Assembly (NCBI GenBank): GCA_963575745.1
Contig: CAUYUJ010004770.1
Coordinates: 20,001 to 47,500, forward strand
Direction of reading: 5' to 3'
DNA length: 27,500 nt
From: Prorocentrum cordatum
Taxonomy: Eukaryota; Sar; Dinophyceae; Prorocentrales; Prorocentraceae
Both the position numbers and the translations under genes were made by a program. The notes below the pieces were generated by a model. It searched no databases. It saw only the letters and a program-made list of their open reading frames with translations, and was not told the origin of the DNA. Positions 8,464 through 17,489 of the stretch are shown piece after piece. Each line of letters opens with the position of its first letter. Within the stretch, counting starts at the first letter, position 1.

Positions 8464-9290
8464 ATGGTCGAGACGAAGCTGGCGCCCGATACCATCATCT
8501 ACAGTGCTGGCATCTGCGCATGCGAGAAAGGTCAGCAGTGGCAGCAGGCCCTGTCGCTGCTCAGCGACATGGTCGAGACGAGGCTGAGCCCACTGCCATC
8601 AGCTACAACGCTGGGAGGAACGCTGGCGAGAAAGGTCAGCAGTGGCAGCGTGGCAGCGGGCCATGTGGCTGCTCAGCCGCATGGTCGAAACGAAACCTGT
8701 GCCGGATACCATCGTCTACAATGCTGGGATGAGCGTTTGCAAGAAAGGTCAGCAGTAGCAGCGGGCCCTGTTGCTGCTCAGCGTCCTGGTCGAGACGAAG
8801 CTGGAGCCCGATACCATCATCTACAACGCTGGGATCAGCGCATGCGAGAAAGGTCGGACTCTGAAGCAGGCCCTGTCGCTGCTCGACGAGACGGTCGAGA
8901 CAAAGCTGGAGTCCAGTGCTTGGATGAGCGCTTGCGAGAAAGGTCAGCAGTGGCAGCGGGCCCTGTCGCTGCTTAGCGTCATGGTCGAGACGAAGCTGGA
9001 GCCCACTGCCATCAGTTACAACGCTTGGACCAGCGCATGTGAGAAAGGTCAGCAGTGGCAGCGGGCCATGTCGCTGCTCAGCTGGATAGTCGAGACGAAA
9101 ATTGATGTCCATACCATCATCTACAATGCTTGGATCCGTGCTTGCAGAGAGGTCAGCAGTAGCAGCATGCCCTGTCGCTGCTCAGCGAGATGGTCGAGAC
9201 GAAGATGCAGCCCGTTGTCATCAGCTATCGTTCTGGGATGGATGCTTGCGAGAAAGGTCAGCAGTGGCAGGATTTGGAGGTTGGCCTTTC
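8464..9290 (+). pseudogene. Decayed pentatricopeptide repeat (PPR) array
   Basis: Eight tandem 35-residue PPR units start at 8464, 8569, 8681, 8786, 8891, 8981, 9086 and 9190, normally 105 nt apart. The consensus has 'METKLEPDTIIYNAGISACE' type helices followed by 'KGQQWQRALSLLS'. PPR proteins bind RNA, usually in organelles, one base per repeat. Damage is clear: spacing 112 instead of 105 between units 2 and 3 (frameshift), TGG changed to TAG at 8756-8758, a 15-nt in-frame deletion in unit 5, and spacing 104 between units 7 and 8. No targeting peptide or start upstream is seen; 8404-8463 is not PPR. The array ends abruptly at about 9270. Family assignment is strong and an intact protein is excluded. 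Confidence 0.88.
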
Positions 9291-9299
9291 GCTTCCAGG

Positions 9300-9915
9300 C
9301 AAAATAACGCCCCCACTCTGCCGGGCCTCCCAGGAGCCAACGAAAGTGGCTACAGATGCGCAGTTCGCAGACCCCCAGTGGGCCGCGAGGTCTCGGCTGG
9401 ATCTGCTTACTCCCCCACTCTGCTGGGCTTCCCATGTGCCTGCGAAAGTGGCGACAGTCGCGCAGCTCGAAGCCCCCCAGGAAGCCGCGAGGTCTCGGCT
9501 GGATCTGCGTGCTTCCCATGCCGCTGGGCCTGCCAGACGCCCACGAAAATGGCGACAGTTCCGCAGTTCGCAGCTCTCCCCCAGGGAGCCGCGAGGTCCT
9601 GGACCTGCGCATTCCTCCCACTCTGGTTGGCCTCCCAGGAGCCAACGAAAGTGGCGATCGTTGCGCAGCTCGCAGCCTCGCAGCCCCCCAGGGAGCCGCG
9701 AGATCTCGGCTGGATCTGCGTGCTCCCCTTCTCCGCTGGGCCTCACAGGAGCCCACGAAAGTGGCCATAGTTGCGCAGTTGTTTGTAGCCCCCCCCCCCA
9801 GAGAGCTGCGAGGTATCGGCTGGATCTGCGTACTCCTCCACGCCACTGAGCTCACGAAAGTGGCGGCGGATGCGCAGCTCGCAGTTCCCCGGGGAGCTGC
9901 GAGGTCTCGGCTGGG
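9300..9915. repeat. Minisatellite of about 104 nt, six copies
   Basis: The landmark GAGGTCTCGGCTGGATCTGC or a variant begins at 9387, 9489, 9593, 9700, 9810 and 9901, giving spacings of 102, 104, 107, 110 and 91. Each unit also carries CACGAAAGTGGCGA and GCGCAGCTCGCAG. Frames are open on both strands but the unit length is not a constant multiple of three and no domain is recognised, so I do not call a protein. Confidence 0.85.
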
Positions 9916-9925
9916 TCTTTGAATC

Positions 9926-10345
9926 CCGAGCGCAGCCTTTCCACGCAATCTTTGTGATCAAGCCCCGGCTGTCACAAAGATTGCCACGACATGCAGCGCT
10001 GAGAATCTTTGAATCTTTGTGATTCCCTGCGAATCACAAAGATTCTGCAAGTCTTTGTGATCCCCTGCGAATCACAAAGATGCCGCAAATATTTGCGATT
10101 CCCTGCGAATCACAAAGATTCAAAGATTCCGAGCGCAGCCTTTCCACACAATCTTTGTGATCAAGCCCTCGGCTGTCACAAAGATTGCCACGAAATGCAG
10201 CGCTGGAGATCTTTGAATCTTTGTGATTCCCTGCGAATCACAAAGATTCTGCAAATCTTTGTGATCCCCTGCGAACCACAAATATTCCGCAAATCTTTGT
10301 GATTCCCTGCGCATCACAAAGATTCGAAGACCCCGAGCGCATCTA
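9926..10345. repeat. 203-nt tandem repeat built of hairpins
   Basis: CCGAGCGCA starts at 9926, 10129 and 10333, giving two full units of 203-204 nt and the start of a third. Each unit contains a perfect 15-bp hairpin with a 5-nt loop: GAATCTTTGTGATTC at 10011-10025 pairs with 10031-10045, and the equivalent arms are 10215-10229 and 10235-10249. Another stem in each unit is CAATCTTTGTGA with TCACAAAGATTG. No coding capacity is credible. Confidence 0.9.
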
Positions 10346-10455
10346 AGAAGAACCGCGCTGGTGATCTTCGAAGCTTTGTGAGCCTCGAGGGGCCGCAAAG
10401 ACTTCAAGCGTTTTTGTGACCTTGATCTGCCTCAGCGCGTTGGCATCAAGGAACA

Positions 10456-10512
10456 CGTGGGTCCCCAGTGTCCTTGTTGCCAACAAGGGAACAAGGACAC
10501 TGGGGACCCACG
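10456..10512. other. Perfect 23-bp inverted repeat with 11-nt loop
   Basis: The arm at 10456-10478 (beginning CGTGGGTCCCCAG) is the exact reverse complement of 10490-10512. The loop is 10479-10489. It could be a transposon remnant, a terminator-like structure or a small RNA hairpin; nothing in the sequence decides. The following 10513-10826 has no recognisable gene. Confidence 0.85.
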
Positions 10513-10826
10513 GGGGTTTGAACCGAGGCGCTTGGGGCCTTTCGGACGCCATCGCATCTTCATTCTTCCTTGATCGTCATCCCGAAATGTGACGCGACGA
10601 CTACGATGACGATAGAATCTATGGCTGCGCGTGCTGCTATGCCACGAACGGTCCAAATTCAATGCCCAGCGATGCTGCGCGGGGCGCGCGCGCCACCCCC
10701 GCTACCGCCCCGTGTAGCGGCGAGCCCGCCCGCGCAGCACAACTAGCTCCGAAGCTCTAGGCGGCGCTCGGTCTAAAGTTGGCCTGCGCACAGCTACGAC
10801 GCCCCCACCAGGCTGGCCACGCTCTC

Positions 10827-12023
10827 CTACAGCGCGGCGCCCGTGCATGCCAAGTTCTGCCTCCACTGCCACGACATGGTGTATGTGCGCAGCTCAGGGT
10901 TCACGGCGCGACCCTTGGCGGCCTTCAGGGTCCGCGGAATGTACGACTTCATGTACTTCCACCGTGAGTCCATTGCCTGCGTGCCAGCCAGGCGGGACTG
11001 CCCCCTCTTCTTTTTGGCGATGAGCTTCGTGTACTGCCGCTTCTGGTGCACCACCGCCGACAGCGCGATGTTGCGGCCTGCCTTGTTCTGCTGCTCGACG
11101 ATCTTGGGCCAGGCCAGTGCGCCGTCGGAGAAGAGGAACACCTTCTTCTTCCTCACCAGTCTGTTCATGATGCCCGACTTGAGAACCTCGTCCTGCGCCT
11201 CGGGCGGCTGCGCCGTGCCAGGCGGCACCACGCGGACAGGAAGTGGGGCAACGGTCACCCTGCCACCTCGCTCACAAAGCCCCACGTAGCGGACGTGGAC
11301 CATGTAGTGTCTGGCTCTCGAGCTTGCAGACGGCGATCTCGCCCTGCATGCCTTCAGCCTCAGGTATGCGATCGTCCTCTTCTTCGCCTCTGCGATCTCG
11401 GTCCGCCACGTCGTGCTCTTGCTGCTCACCCTGATCTTCCTGGCCAGCGTGCCGTCGCCCTCGATGTTGCGGATGGGCTCGATCTCCCCGCCGAGCTGCA
11501 TCGACTCGTTCTCCTTGTCCCCTGCGTCCGCCTCCAAGCCGCGCAGATACCTGTACAGGCGGTACGCGACTTTGCACCCGCAGTATGCCGACTTTGCAGC
11601 TTTCCGCGCGCTGGCGCTGCCCTGGCCCGCCGCGTCCGTATAGGATTCGAGGAGCGACCTCAGCTGGACGCAGCTCAATTGCCCGATCAGCTTGTACGGG
11701 ATCTTCGAGAACTTCATGACGCTGTGGTAGCAGTGGCACCCCCAATCGTTGCAGCGGAAGTAGAGCAAGTCCTTGTTGGTGGCACCGCCCCTGGCCCGAC
11801 TGCACGGGGCGTCCGAAAGGTATCCCCTCGCGCATGTCGGGCAGCGAAGAGTTGCCCGAGCGAGGAAGCCCGCTTGGACCAGCTCCTCGCGGGCTGCAAC
11901 CGAGCCTTCGGCCCCGCGCGAACACGCCTGCAATGCGATGGCGCGCTTCTCGCTGGGGCCGTAGCCGAGTGCAAACTTGAGGAGGCGCTGGCGCGCAAAC
12001 TTCTTGAACGGCTTTCGGCTGGC
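10827..12023 (-). CDS. Zinc-ribbon DDE transposase, ISXO2/Merlin-like
   Basis: Enzymes of this family cut and paste DNA transposons. The frame is open from 12023 (stop just upstream) to the TAG at 10827-10829. No ATG precedes the zinc ribbon, so the true start or an upstream exon is missing; residues below are counted from the TTG at 11933. A zinc ribbon is seen at C31/C34 and C61/C66. The catalytic core shows D160 in 'NIEGDGTLARK', D270 in 'KKVFLFSDGALAWP', H296 in 'SAVVHQK', and 'AGTQAMDSRWKYMKSYIP', where the third acid is D322 instead of the usual E. Around 11310-11350 another frame reads 'MQGEIAVCKLESQ', which looks more native and suggests two compensating one-base indels. Obvious terminal inverted repeats were not found, so the element boundaries are unknown. 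Probably a degenerate copy; family assignment rests on motif order. Confidence 0.7.
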   Translation of the reverse strand, partial: ASRKPFKKFARQRLLKFALGYGPSEKRAIALQACSRGAEGSVAAREELVQAGFLARATLRCPTCARGYLSDAPCSRARGGATNKDLLYFRCNDWGCHCYHSVMKFSKIPYKLIGQLSCVQLRSLLESYTDAAGQGSASARKAAKSAYCGCKVAYRLYRYLRGLEADAGDKENESMQLGGEIEPIRNIEGDGTLARKIRVSSKSTTWRTEIAEAKKRTIAYLRLKACRARSPSASSRARHYMVHVRYVGLCERGGRVTVAPLPVRVVPPGTAQPPEAQDEVLKSGIMNRLVRKKKVFLFSDGALAWPKIVEQQNKAGRNIALSAVVHQKRQYTKLIAKKKRGQSRLAGTQAMDSRWKYMKSYIPRTLKAAKGRAVNPELRTYTMSWQWRQNLACTGAAL

Positions 12024-12353
12024 TCACCCTCATTCTGGCCCGCCTCGGCTTTGGCGCTGGTCTTCCCTAAGCGGCTAATCTTTCCGCCTTCAACTCTTGG
12101 ATGCAGCGCGCCAGGCCGGGCACGTCGCTCACGGTGTGCCCACGACTCGCCCAGCAGCTGCAGCGATGGCGCTTGCTCGGCGCCATGGCCAAGGGCGCCC
12201 CCGCCGCCGCGCGGCCGCGGCGCCTGCAGAGATGGCAAGCGCAGCGCGCTCGAGCCGAAGAAATCGCCAGATGCCTCGGGCAGGCGCGGGCGGCCACACC
12301 ATAAACGTGTGATTTGGTTGTGCCTCGAACGCTCCTGGTGATCTCGCGACTCG

Positions 12354-12645
12354 CAGTAGCAACGCAGTGGTGGTCATATCGCACTTTTACTTCGAGGTAT
12401 CACGCCTCGCTGAGTTGCAATTGCGTTTGCTCGCGTCGCTGCGCCCCCCCATGTGTTGCTACTGGGTCGGAGGGCCGTTCCCGACGGCAACTTTTCACGG
12501 TCATCATGACCCTCCTCCCCCCCCGCCTCTCTCGGACCCAGTAGCAACACAGCGGTGGCCATATCGCATTTTTACTTCGAGGTCTCACGCCTCACTGCGT
12601 TGCTCTTGCGTTCGCTCGTGTCGCTGTGCTGCTGCTGGTCACAGT
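12354..12645. repeat. Dispersed repeat unit, inverted copy, partly duplicated
   Basis: 'AGTAGCAACGCAGTGGTGG ... CATATCGCA ... TTTACTTCGAGGT' begins at 12355 and recurs at 12540, 185 nt later. The reverse complement of this unit is found three times in the CAT array at 15640-17085. This establishes a dispersed family present in both orientations. Confidence 0.85.
12452..12551 (-). repeat. Inverted-repeat core, copy D
   Basis: TGTGTTGCTACTGGGTCGGA (12452-12471) pairs with 12532-12551 with a single mismatch across about 60 nt that include TCATCATGACCCTCCTCC. It is the reverse orientation of the copies at 15670, 16290 and 16982. From 12660 to 13029 I see no gene or repeat. Confidence 0.85.
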
Positions 12646-13029
12646 GACCACTGCGTGGGCGGACTCGGCGGAGCCTATGTGCATTTTGTTTCTCATTCTA
12701 CCCGGGCGACCCCGACCCTCGCCCCCGAACGTACATCCTGCGAGAAAACTCTAGGATGCCAGGCCCGTGAGCGACCACAAAGCCCTCGCGCTGACGGAGA
12801 GCGGTCAGCCCCGACCACCGCCGCGAAGTCATGCGCTAGATGTCCGAGCCCGCCCTCGCTACCAGCCAATGCCACGTGCCGACAATCGCCCTCCCCCCCA
12901 TGACTTCATTGCTCGCCTGGTCGTCAGCTTGGCATGGGCCAGTAGCGGGGCATCTCGAAGGTAGATTGCGCGCGGGCGCGCGGCGGGGCCCAGGCCGCGG
13001 CGCGCTCCGAGCTCTCATGCAATGGCTGC

Positions 13030-15075
13030 TCAATCCTCCTCCCCCATGCCTACGGGTGGGAAGAGCGGAGGACTGCTCGGCGACAACGCCTGCGGGCTTG
13101 CCTCGACGCCAGGCTGCGTGGCCAAGCCCTCGGCCTCGAGCATCGCCCCCAGCTCCGCGGCCAGGATGTCGGGCTGGCCCTCGACAAGCGACGGCGGGGA
13201 GCCCTTCGGACGCACCTCCCTCGCCCCCACGCCGTCGATGCGGCACCGGCTGCGCTTGGTGCTGGTGCGCGGTACCGGCGGCCCCGTCGGGAACGCGTAA
13301 CTCCCGTCTCCATCTGGGCGCACGTGGAGAGCGATCGCCCCGCCGCTGGCCTCGGCCTCGGGGCTAGGCGGCGCCGCGCTGAGCATGGAGGCCCCGTCGC
13401 CGGCCTCGGCCTCGGGGCGCGGCGGCGCCGCGCTCAGCCTGGAGGACAACTCCATGACGGAGAGCAGCTTGGCCTGCAAGGACTCGTTGCACTCGGCGAC
13501 GTAGGCGTCGGCCAGCTTGTCCCCGCGCGCGGTCACGGCGCGGTCGATCAAGTCCTGCTCCCTCTGCAACTGCTCGTCGAAGTTGTCGTGGAACACCTCC
13601 ATGCCCTGCTTGTAGAGGTTGTAGTACTTCTTGTTGTCATTGCCCCAGTACTGCTTGTCGCGCAACCAGTCCTTCTCGATGTTGTCGAAGCTGATGCGGT
13701 GGACCACCGCGTCGGGGTCGCTGCTGGGGAAGCGAAGGTACATGGAGTGGCGACCAGCGACGCACGCGACGGCGCGCCTGAGCACCGCGAGGACACGCGC
13801 CTGCTTCCACCCCGAGAACGGCTTCATGAACAGCTTCTCAGCCTCGGCCGCGGTGATAATGGTTCGGTCATCCGCGGGCGGCTCGCCCTTCTCATCGAAC
13901 TCATTCTCCGCCAAGCACCGCACTGAGTTCTTCACGAACTTGGCGTCGTTGTACCTGGCCCTGGCGAAGGTGTCCAAGAAGGACTTCAGGTCATCGATCG
14001 AGAGATGCCACATGCCAGGGTCGTCGAGGAGAGTGCCCTCGGACGCTGTCCCCTGGCTGGACTTGAAGCCGTCCATCGACTTGCTGCGGCGCCATCCAGG
14101 GAGTAGATTACCGCCCGAGCGCGCCGCAGTGTAGCGGCCCATGGCCATGGCGAGCACGACGAAAGTGGGCGTCTTGCCGATGCCAGGCAAGCCAAAGAAG
14201 AGGAGTCCAAACTGCGATAGGAGCGGGAAGATGCACGGAAGCAACACTTCTGGCCACAGCGGGTGCAAGTCGAACACGCACAGGGGGAACGAGCGCTCAA
14301 CCTTGGCGCACCCCGTTGCTGCCTTCGCTCGGTTGTGCATTGCGTTAGCAACTTTAGCCCACGGCCACCCCGCAATCTTGGACCCGCTGCTCGGCTTGAT
14401 GTTCTTCTCAATGAAGAGCCACTGCTGGTTCATGTCGTTCACGGCGGGCGCGTGCTTGCTGATGAAGTCAATGCCCTCTTCGAGCTCCTCGTCCGTGGCC
14501 TCCCATCTCTTCTTTTCGCCGTCTGTCGGTTTCGCCCGTTGCTTCTCCTCCACGCTTGCCCAATCGACGCGGTGGCCAGGGATGCGATCAAGCAACCACT
14601 GCAGGGTTTTCTTGTGGAGCCATGGGCCTTTTCTCGTTATTGGAGCATGCCCAGTCCCGATCACGAGCTCCTGTGCGGTCTTCAAGGGCACCTGGTTCTG
14701 GAACGCGTAGATCTTGACGGCGACGGCGGCGCCGTTGCCGTTGCCACCAACGACAACGGAGTATTTGGTGCCTTCGGGGAGCTCAGCGCCTGGGCGAAGA
14801 GCAGGCGGCACGTCGGTGTACGTCTGCCCCGCGATCTGCTCCATGACATGGCCCAGATTCTCTGGCATCGGAAACTCGTCCACGACGTCGAAGAGAGACC
14901 TGGTCACCCTCACCTCGCCCAGCTTCCGCAGAGCACCGCGGGTAAAAGTGCCGACGTCGATGGGCCCGTCAATGTCCCCCGCCGCCTTGCTGGACACGGC
15001 GGCCGCGTCCAACTCTGAGTAGGTCGTGCCCTTGTCCTTCAAGGCGCCCATGGCATCGTCGATGAGCAACGGCAT
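13030..15075 (-). CDS. Large P-loop ATPase, possibly SF3/Rep-helicase-like
   Basis: The frame is open from 15381, but the upstream part runs through a 14-nt minisatellite, so I take the ATG at 15073-15075 (681 residues). Counting from that Met, a Walker A motif 'FFGLPGIGKT' lies at about 294-302, a Walker B-like 'GTLLDDPG' at about 348-354, and 'CLAENEFDE' at about 387-395 could be a sensor. The order and spacing resemble SF3 helicases (replication initiators of small mobile DNAs), but this is inference. The ~290 residues before the P-loop are well-formed globular sequence with no domain I recognise. The C-terminal ~100 residues are low complexity and contain a tandem duplication of 'SAAPPRPEAEA'-type sequence. 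Intronless over 2 kb, with no internal stop: an intact gene or recent retrocopy. A weak 9-nt spliced-leader match lies at 15141-15149 upstream. Cellular role unknown. Confidence 0.7.
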   Translation of the reverse strand: MPLLIDDAMGALKDKGTTYSELDAAAVSSKAAGDIDGPIDVGTFTRGALRKLGEVRVTRSLFDVVDEFPMPENLGHVMEQIAGQTYTDVPPALRPGAELPEGTKYSVVVGGNGNGAAVAVKIYAFQNQVPLKTAQELVIGTGHAPITRKGPWLHKKTLQWLLDRIPGHRVDWASVEEKQRAKPTDGEKKRWEATDEELEEGIDFISKHAPAVNDMNQQWLFIEKNIKPSSGSKIAGWPWAKVANAMHNRAKAATGCAKVERSFPLCVFDLHPLWPEVLLPCIFPLLSQFGLLFFGLPGIGKTPTFVVLAMAMGRYTAARSGGNLLPGWRRSKSMDGFKSSQGTASEGTLLDDPGMWHLSIDDLKSFLDTFARARYNDAKFVKNSVRCLAENEFDEKGEPPADDRTIITAAEAEKLFMKPFSGWKQARVLAVLRRAVACVAGRHSMYLRFPSSDPDAVVHRISFDNIEKDWLRDKQYWGNDNKKYYNLYKQGMEVFHDNFDEQLQREQDLIDRAVTARGDKLADAYVAECNESLQAKLLSVMELSSRLSAAPPRPEAEAGDGASMLSAAPPSPEAEASGGAIALHVRPDGDGSYAFPTGPPVPRTSTKRSRCRIDGVGAREVRPKGSPPSLVEGQPDILAAELGAMLEAEGLATQPGVEASPQALSPSSPPLFPPVGMGEED

Positions 15076-15224
15076 CGCGGGTCGAGCGGGCGCGAGCCTC
15101 GTCGGGCAACCGCCAGCAATCCAACGGTACAGCCAAAGAGCTTGAGCCACACGTCTTTGAACAGAAGCACGCAAGCGATCGCTTATCTTGAATTTCGTGT
15201 CACTGATTGGCATAAGTTGCGCCA

Positions 15225-15352
15225 CATAGCTTGCCACACGTAGGTTGCGACTCATACACGGCGCCGCTTGCACCACATACTCTGCACCATGTACGTTGCA
15301 CCACATACCCTGCACCATGTAGATTGCGCCGCCTCGGTTGCACCTGTAGCTT
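15225..15352 (-). repeat. 14-nt minisatellite, minor locus
   Basis: Degenerate 14-mers of the type TTGCACCACATACT, on the plus strand. The reverse complement (GTGGTGCAA...) is the unit of the larger array at 25704-25976. It lies directly upstream of the P-loop gene. Confidence 0.75.
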
Positions 15353-15591
15353 GAAAGACGGGGGGTCGAGTGAGCACCCAATCGGCCAGTAGGCCATCAC
15401 ATTACACTTATCATCATCACAGCCACCACCATCACCGTCAGCAAATTCACCATCATCATCATCATTACCATGTCCATCACTACCACCATAGTCGCCATCC
15501 TCAGCATCATCGTCATCATCATCATTACCATCATCACCGTCATCATCATCATCGTCATCATCATCATCGTCGTCTTCACCAAAAGCATCCC

Positions 15592-15633
<42 letters not shown>

Positions 15634-15669
15634 TATGACCTCGAATTGAAAGTGTGATATGGCCACCAC

Positions 15670-15769
15670 TGTGTTGCTACTGGGTCCGAAAGAGGCGGGG
15701 GCGCAGGAGGATCATGATGACCATGAGAAGTTGCCGTCGGGAACAGTCCTCCGACCCAGTAGCAACACA
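15670..15769 (+). repeat. Inverted-repeat core, copy A
   Basis: TGTGTTGCTACTGGGTCCGA (15670-15689) is the reverse complement of 15750-15769 except for one base. The 60-nt interior includes GGCGGGGGC and ATCATGATGACCATGAG. The flanks 'GTGATATGGCCACCAC' and 'GGGGGGCGCAGCGACACG' are conserved in copy B. Confidence 0.9.
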
Positions 15770-16289
15770 GGGGGGCGCAGCGACACGAGCGAACGCAATG
15801 GCAACGCAGCCACATTACACTTATCATCATCACCGCCGTCACCATCGTCATCATCGTCATCACAATTCATCATCATCATTACCATGGCCATCATTACCAC
15901 CATAGTCGTCATCCTCATCGTCATCGTCATCATCACAATTACCATCATCATCGTCATCATCATTGTCATCATCGCCATCATCATCATTATCATCCACGCC
16001 TTCATCAAAATCATCCCCATATGGCCACTGGCCGCAGGTTAGGCCATTAAGTTACACTCATCATTGTCACCGCCATCACCATCATCATCATCATCAAATT
16101 CATCATCATCATCATCATTATCAGTACCATGGCCATCATTACCACCATAGTCGTCATCCTCCTCCTCATCATCATCATCATTACTATCATCACCGTCATC
16201 ATCATCGTCATCATCATCATCCTCGGCTTCATCAAAAGCATACCCATCATCATTATGACCTCGAACTGAAAGTGCGATATGGCCACCAC

Positions 16290-16390
16290 TGTGTTGCTAC
16301 TGGGTCCGAAAGAGGCGGGGGCGGAGGAGGAAGATCATGATGACCAAGAAGTTGCTGTCGGGAACAGTCCTCCGACCCAGTAGCAGCACA
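16290..16390 (+). repeat. Inverted-repeat core, copy B
   Basis: Same arms at 16290-16309 and 16371-16390, the right arm carrying one additional substitution (TAGCAGCACA). Interior and flanks are nearly identical to copy A. Confidence 0.9.
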
Positions 16391-16981
16391 GGGGGGCGCA
16401 GCGACACGAGCGAACGCAATGGCAACGCAGCCACATCACACTTGTCATCATCACCGCCACCCCCATCATCATCAAGTTCATCATCATCATTACCATGGCC
16501 ACTATTACCACCAGAGTCGTCATCCTCATCATCATCACCGTCATCATCATTACCATCACCGTCGTCATCATCATTATCATCATCGTCATCATCATTATCA
16601 CCCACGTTTTCATCAAATCATGCCCATCCGGCACCGGCGGTAAGTTAGGCCATCAAGCTACAATTATCATCATCACCGCCATCACCATCGTCATCATCAA
16701 CTTCATCAGCATCATCATTTTCATTACCATGGCCATCATTTCACCATAGTCACCCTCATCATCATCATCATCATCATCATCATCGCCATCATCATCACCA
16801 TTACCATCATCATCGTCATCATCATCATCATCATCGTCATCATCATCAGCATTACCATCATCATCGTCATCATCATTATCATCATCGTCATCATTATCAT
16901 CATTCTCGTCCTGGTCTTTATTAACATCATCCCCATCATCATCATCATGACCTCGAAGTGAACGTGCGATATGGCCACCAC

Positions 16982-17081
16982 TGCGTTGCCACTGGGTCCG
17001 AAAGGGGCGGGGGCGGAGGAGGATCATGATGACCATGAGAAGTTACTGTCGGGAACAGTCCTCCGACCCAGTAGCAACACC
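16982..17081 (+). repeat. Inverted-repeat core, copy C
   Basis: Arms at 16982-17001 and 17062-17081 with a few substitutions; the interior is conserved with copies A and B. Downstream the conserved 'GGGGGGCGCAG' flank is replaced by CTC-rich sequence, so this copy marks where the ordered array begins to break down. Confidence 0.85.
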
Positions 17082-17489
17082 GGGCTCCTCCTCCTCCTTC
17101 TCCCCCTCCTCGTCTTCATCGTCGTCGGCGGGGTCGGCAGCACCGGCCGTAAGATAAGGCGCCAATATACACTCAGCATTATCACCGCCACCATTATCAT
17201 CATCATCGCCAGCCTCATCTTCATCATAATCGCCATCATCAGCATCATCCTTATCATCAATACCACCATCATCATCGCTATCATCATGATACTCATCGTC
17301 ATTACCATCATCATCATTCATACCATGACCATCATCACCATCACCGCCATGACCGTCATCATAACCGTCGTCATATTCACTATTACAAACCAATCCCAGG
17401 TGCCACAGTTGCTTGCATCGGGGTCCTCCTCCTGCAGCGACTCGCAACGTAGATCTACCTTTCGGCGTTTCCTCGCCGTGCTAGACGAT

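Larger units (their letters stand above)
15389..17375. repeat. Higher-order array of CAT microsatellites and inverted-repeat cores
   Basis: CAT-rich tracts (200-350 nt) are punctuated by ordered unique segments. The order is: core, then a junction 'GCAGCCACATTACACTT' (about 15806, 16426), a CAT tract, an end motif 'CTTCATCAAAA.CATCCCCAT', a second junction 'TTAGGCCAT...TTACACT' (about 15388, 16040, 16645, 17150), another CAT tract, then 'ATGACCTCGAA' and the next core. Cores recur at 15670, 16290 and 16982, giving periods of about 620 and 690 nt. Poly-His, poly-Met, poly-Ile and poly-Asp frames are repeat translations and not genes. Confidence 0.9.

Noticed and set aside
9121-9961. Long minus-strand frames through the 104-nt minisatellite
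   Set aside because: The frames arise from GC-rich repeat sequence; unit length varies by non-multiples of three and no known domain appears.
10510-10530. tRNA-like B box (GGTTCAAACC on the minus strand)
   Set aside because: The flanking bases cannot form a 5-bp T stem, there is no cloverleaf, and the motif adjoins a perfect inverted repeat.
15370-17450. Poly-His, poly-Met, poly-Ile and Asp-rich frames
   Set aside because: Translations of CAT/ATG microsatellite in different frames.
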